Assembly: GCA_028281425.1 (NCBI GenBank)
Contig: JANQJX010000174.1
Coordinates: forward strand, 1 to 7,801
Length of the DNA stretch: 7,801 bases
Direction of reading: 5' to 3'
Source: Simkania sp.
GTDB taxonomy: Bacteria > Chlamydiota > Chlamydiia > Chlamydiales > Simkaniaceae
Shown: one piece after another, positions 5,381 to 7,801 of the stretch
Layout: every line of letters begins with the position of its first letter
Numbering within the stretch: position 1 is the first letter of the stretch
Position numbers and translations under genes: made by a program
The notes under the pieces: model-generated
What the model was told of the DNA's origin: nothing
Seen by the model: the letters and a program-made list of their open reading frames with translations, nothing else
Databases searched by the model: none

Positions 5381-7708
5381 ATGAGTAGTGTTACAAAATT
5401 GACCCCTTCAGACCAGGTTAAAAAGGCAAAAGAGATAGATAAACTTGGGCTTGAATTAGAAAACCCTGTAACAATTAACAATCAAAAGTATCAAGTTACA
5501 GTTTTAATACGTGTTAAAAATAATAACACCTATGAGTTTTTAGATTTTAAAAATGGAGACCAAGCAAAGACGAATGCCCTTGCCAAAAAAATAGAAACCC
5601 AAGTAAAAGATTTTTTAAACAATTTAAAACAAACAAGTTCTAATATTGATTTCGATCACGTTGATTATATAGATCAAAAGTCTATCCACTTGTTGTCGAA
5701 AAAAAATTCTTCTAATCCATCAATATTAGTGCCTACCGACGAAAAAACCAAAAAATGTTGGAAAAAATTTTCAGATACAATTGTTGACATCTATGTCGTC
5801 AATGAGATCTTCAAACAACAACAAAGAAATGCAAGCCATCTACTTGATTCAATTTTATCCAAACCAACCATTAGACAAGCAAAGAGAACCTACGTTCCAT
5901 CAAACAAGAACAAAGCAACACTTCCTCATGGTTTAAAACGAGGACTGACAAATAATTGCTATGTCATTGCATCTACTCAGTTGCTTGCTTCCATACCAGA
6001 AAATGTATTACATACACAAAACTCACTTTCTGCGCTAAACAATTTCAGAAAAAAAGGAACCTCTCCAAGCCCAAAATTTGTGGAAAATATGAAAAAACTT
6101 GGATGGAACAATGCCTCAAACGCAAACAGTCCAAATCAGCAAGATGCACAGGAATTCCTCTCAAAGTTTCTAGAAGCTACCGAAAATCCAAACACAAAGA
6201 GTCATCCTCTTTACTTCAATCTTATCAACACCAAGCAATATAGCGTAAAAAAACGATGCAAATACGAAAATGCCACCCAATTCCCAGGCTCTTTTTTAAA
6301 GATTTCTAAGCCACAGCTTCATGGATCTATTATGTTCCCTATCGAACAAAAAGATGCAACTCTAGAAGACCTTTTTAAAAGCTATTGTTCTTGTAAAAAA
6401 CGTTTCGATTCAAACAATCACACTATAGATCAAGGTAACGTAAAGGGAGCACTAGAAATCCAAAGCGAACAAGTACAATTTAAAAACCCTCAAGACCACA
6501 TTTTATTCTCTGTTAAACGCTTCACCTCTTCTGGGGGAAAAAATTACACCCCTCTCAAAATCAACCCAACTTTTTCAATCAAGCAAAAGTATATTCAAAA
6601 CCAAAAGCAGGATGTAAGATATCAAATCCAAGCTTTTATTCATCATGAAGGCACATCTGCTTCAGGGCATTATACAGCTTTTCGCCTGATCGACGGAATC
6701 TGGTATGAGTTCAATGATGATAAAGTCACCCCTATTTACAATAAGCACTACCTTCAACAAAAACTCAATACTGCTTACATTTACTATGCAAAACGCCTCA
6801 ATGAAACCGTTCAACAAACAAGGATGAAAAAAACCATTCCAGGAACCTATCGCGTGAATGTTGAAAAGGGTAACCTTAATAATAAGCCTCATCAGCCCAT
6901 TGAGGTCTCAATTGCGAATATTTTTCACCTTAACTTAACAAAAGAGGACCTTCCTCACATCTTTCATTGGATCAATCACACAACGTTCGATGTAAATTAT
7001 CCAGGGACAAAAAACACCAACCCCGTTAATAATCCAGCTCCTCGAGCCAATCATAATGGAACTCAAGCAGTAAGACAAGCAAAGCATACTCAAGAGATAT
7101 TAAAAGAGTTGAAAAAAGCAAAAAAATCTCCTTTTACAGAAAAAGAAGAGCTAAATTTAATGTTAGCAGCTTACTGTCTCCGTTCTGGTCGTATTAATGA
7201 AGGTTCCCACATCTCAAAAGATCCCTATAATAAACGATCAGCCCAAATTTATCAGGAATATGCTCAGCAGCTTGGCATCGATCCAAAAATGATTCAATGG
7301 ACACAAAACGTCATAAGCTACTGGCCAAAAAAATCGAATGAAGCTATAGCCTTTAAGAAGAATCAAAAAAATCAACTAGCATGCAAAATTGTTGCTACGG
7401 GACATGAACTTGATCTAGTGCGGTGTAAAAATCAAACAGAATTTGACCCAAATAACATAAACCAAAAGTCAATCTATCACAAAATCCAAAAGAGATTTCA
7501 ACTTTTGTTTCAGGAAACAGCTCAAAATGCTGCTAACAGGACTGCTAAATATATTAAAAGCGCTCAAAACTTATGCAAAGCAACAGGATATGCCTCTTTA
7601 CAAAGCGAAACCAATCAAAAATCTACCTACAACAACAACACGTTTATAACAAACAGCAAAAATGGGCTTTCCTGTTGGAATGCAGTGAGTAGACAAAACA
7701 TAAACTAG
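5381..7708 (+). CDS. putative secreted ubiquitin-specific protease (USP/C19) with a C-terminal SidE/Dup-like phosphodiesterase region
   Basis: 775 residues, with no signal peptide or membrane segment. Residues 1-185 are Asn/Lys/Ser-rich and unrecognised, and could include a type III secretion signal (inference). Residues about 186-455 form a USP deubiquitinase: the Cys box GLTNNCYV has presumed nucleophile Cys193, QQDAQEFL is at 253-260, and the His box GHYTAF has His430, followed by WYEFNDDKV (441-449), where Asn445 takes the usual Asp/Asn triad position. The Cys box is shorter than the usual GLxNxGNTCY, and I see no paired CxxC zinc-finger motifs. Residues about 545-700 carry RANHNGTQAVR (His558), LAAYCLRSGRINEGSH (Glu607) and GHELDLVRC (His675). 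From memory these resemble the His-Glu-His motifs of the SidE/DupA phosphodiesterase domain, which acts on ADP-ribosylated or phosphoribosyl-linked ubiquitin. USP is confident; PDE is tentative. A likely IS630 end touches the stop codon, so the C-terminus may be truncated. A host-directed effector is the expected role. Confidence 0.8.
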   Translation: MSSVTKLTPSDQVKKAKEIDKLGLELENPVTINNQKYQVTVLIRVKNNNTYEFLDFKNGDQAKTNALAKKIETQVKDFLNNLKQTSSNIDFDHVDYIDQKSIHLLSKKNSSNPSILVPTDEKTKKCWKKFSDTIVDIYVVNEIFKQQQRNASHLLDSILSKPTIRQAKRTYVPSNKNKATLPHGLKRGLTNNCYVIASTQLLASIPENVLHTQNSLSALNNFRKKGTSPSPKFVENMKKLGWNNASNANSPNQQDAQEFLSKFLEATENPNTKSHPLYFNLINTKQYSVKKRCKYENATQFPGSFLKISKPQLHGSIMFPIEQKDATLEDLFKSYCSCKKRFDSNNHTIDQGNVKGALEIQSEQVQFKNPQDHILFSVKRFTSSGGKNYTPLKINPTFSIKQKYIQNQKQDVRYQIQAFIHHEGTSASGHYTAFRLIDGIWYEFNDDKVTPIYNKHYLQQKLNTAYIYYAKRLNETVQQTRMKKTIPGTYRVNVEKGNLNNKPHQPIEVSIANIFHLNLTKEDLPHIFHWINHTTFDVNYPGTKNTNPVNNPAPRANHNGTQAVRQAKHTQEILKELKKAKKSPFTEKEELNLMLAAYCLRSGRINEGSHISKDPYNKRSAQIYQEYAQQLGIDPKMIQWTQNVISYWPKKSNEAIAFKKNQKNQLACKIVATGHELDLVRCKNQTEFDPNNINQKSIYHKIQKRFQLLFQETAQNAANRTAKYIKSAQNLCKATGYASLQSETNQKSTYNNNTFITNSKNGLSCWNAVSRQNIN

Positions 7709-7801
7709 TGCTACGTCAATATTTAATTTTAGGATAAATTGATTTTAGTTTGCGCCTTGCATCTCCAACGGTAAATTGCCAATCTACCCCCCTTTGCTTT
7801 G
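7708..7801. mobile_element. probable end of an IS630-type insertion sequence (partial)
   Basis: CTAG at 7705-7708 is the preferred IS630 target, in which TA is duplicated. The sequence after it (GTGCTACGTCAATATT) would then be the terminal inverted repeat, ending just outside the transposase stop codon at 7716-7718. Only one end lies in the window, so neither the matching inverted repeat nor the second TA can be seen. The call depends on the transposase fragment being correct. Confidence 0.4.
7716..7801 (-). CDS. C-terminal fragment of a probable IS630-family transposase (gene continues beyond the right edge)
   Basis: The minus strand is open from the right edge to a TGA at 7716-7718. Its last 27 full codons read KQRGVDWQFTVGDARRKLK, then SIYPKIKY and stop. 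The pattern VDWxFTxxDARxKLKxxYP is one I associate with IS630-type transposases carrying a DDE_3 domain; this is from memory, and the catalytic residues lie outside the window. It converges on the USP gene, with the stop about ten bases from that gene's stop codon. No other frame across this stretch looks coding. The alternative is a short chance frame, but the motif match makes that less likely. Confidence 0.5.
   Translation of the reverse strand, partial: KQRGVDWQFTVGDARRKLKSIYPKIKY

Noticed and set aside
5296..5481. 61-codon minus-strand frame across the USP start
   Set aside because: It overlaps the promoter and first codons of the USP gene, with a low-complexity hydrophobic tail from AT-rich sequence and no ribosome binding site.
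5381..5940. A separate known domain in the N-terminal 185 residues of the USP protein
   Set aside because: The stretch is Asn/Lys-rich and has no motif I recognise; any secretion signal is only inferred.
6240..6420. USP zinc-finger subdomain
   Set aside because: Only isolated cysteines and a CSC are present; two CxxC pairs with proper spacing are not seen.
6726..6736. CCCCTATTT, resembling the start of the dispersed repeat
   Set aside because: It lies inside the USP coding sequence (codons for T-P-I-Y after the FNDD motif) and lacks the CGCAT continuation; a chance 9-base match.

Overview
The window looks like a chromosome fragment of an AT-rich, host-associated bacterium, most likely an environmental (amoeba- or arthropod-associated) member of the Chlamydiae. 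Two things point there. First, tRNA-lysidine synthetase (tilS) lies next to two LptF/LptG-type permeases, which as I remember it matches the tilS - YjgP/YjgQ neighbourhood of Chlamydia. Second, there is a eukaryote-type ubiquitin-specific protease, a kind of effector common in chlamydia-like symbionts. Genus cannot be named from sequence reading alone.

Layout. Positions 1-831 (minus) hold the N-terminal 277 codons of tilS, which runs off the left edge. A 47-bp divergent gap follows. Positions 879-3073 (plus) hold lptF and lptG, overlapping by ATGA; these are the two membrane subunits of the lipopolysaccharide exporter. After a 130-bp spacer comes an M32 (Taq-type) metallocarboxypeptidase at 3204-4709. 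Positions 4710-5380 carry no gene but are full of inverted repeats, including a nested 320-bp structure and copies of a short dispersed repeat. Positions 5381-7708 encode a 775-residue protein. Its central part is a USP/C19 deubiquitinase with recognisable Cys, QDA and His boxes. Its C-terminal third carries three motifs that resemble the phosphodiesterase (PDE) domain of the Legionella SidE/Dup family. The last 86 bp (minus) look like the C-terminal end of an IS630-type transposase, touching the stop codon of the USP gene.

The left two thirds is ordinary housekeeping: tRNA modification, outer-membrane lipid export and peptide degradation. The right third is accessory: a putative secreted ubiquitin-pathway effector between a repeat-rich spacer and an insertion sequence. 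The most interesting proposal is the USP plus SidE-like PDE architecture, which would combine removal of conventional ubiquitin with processing of phosphoribosyl-linked ubiquitin in one polypeptide. The PDE assignment rests on motif memory only. The possibility that the 3' end was cut by the insertion sequence should be kept in mind.
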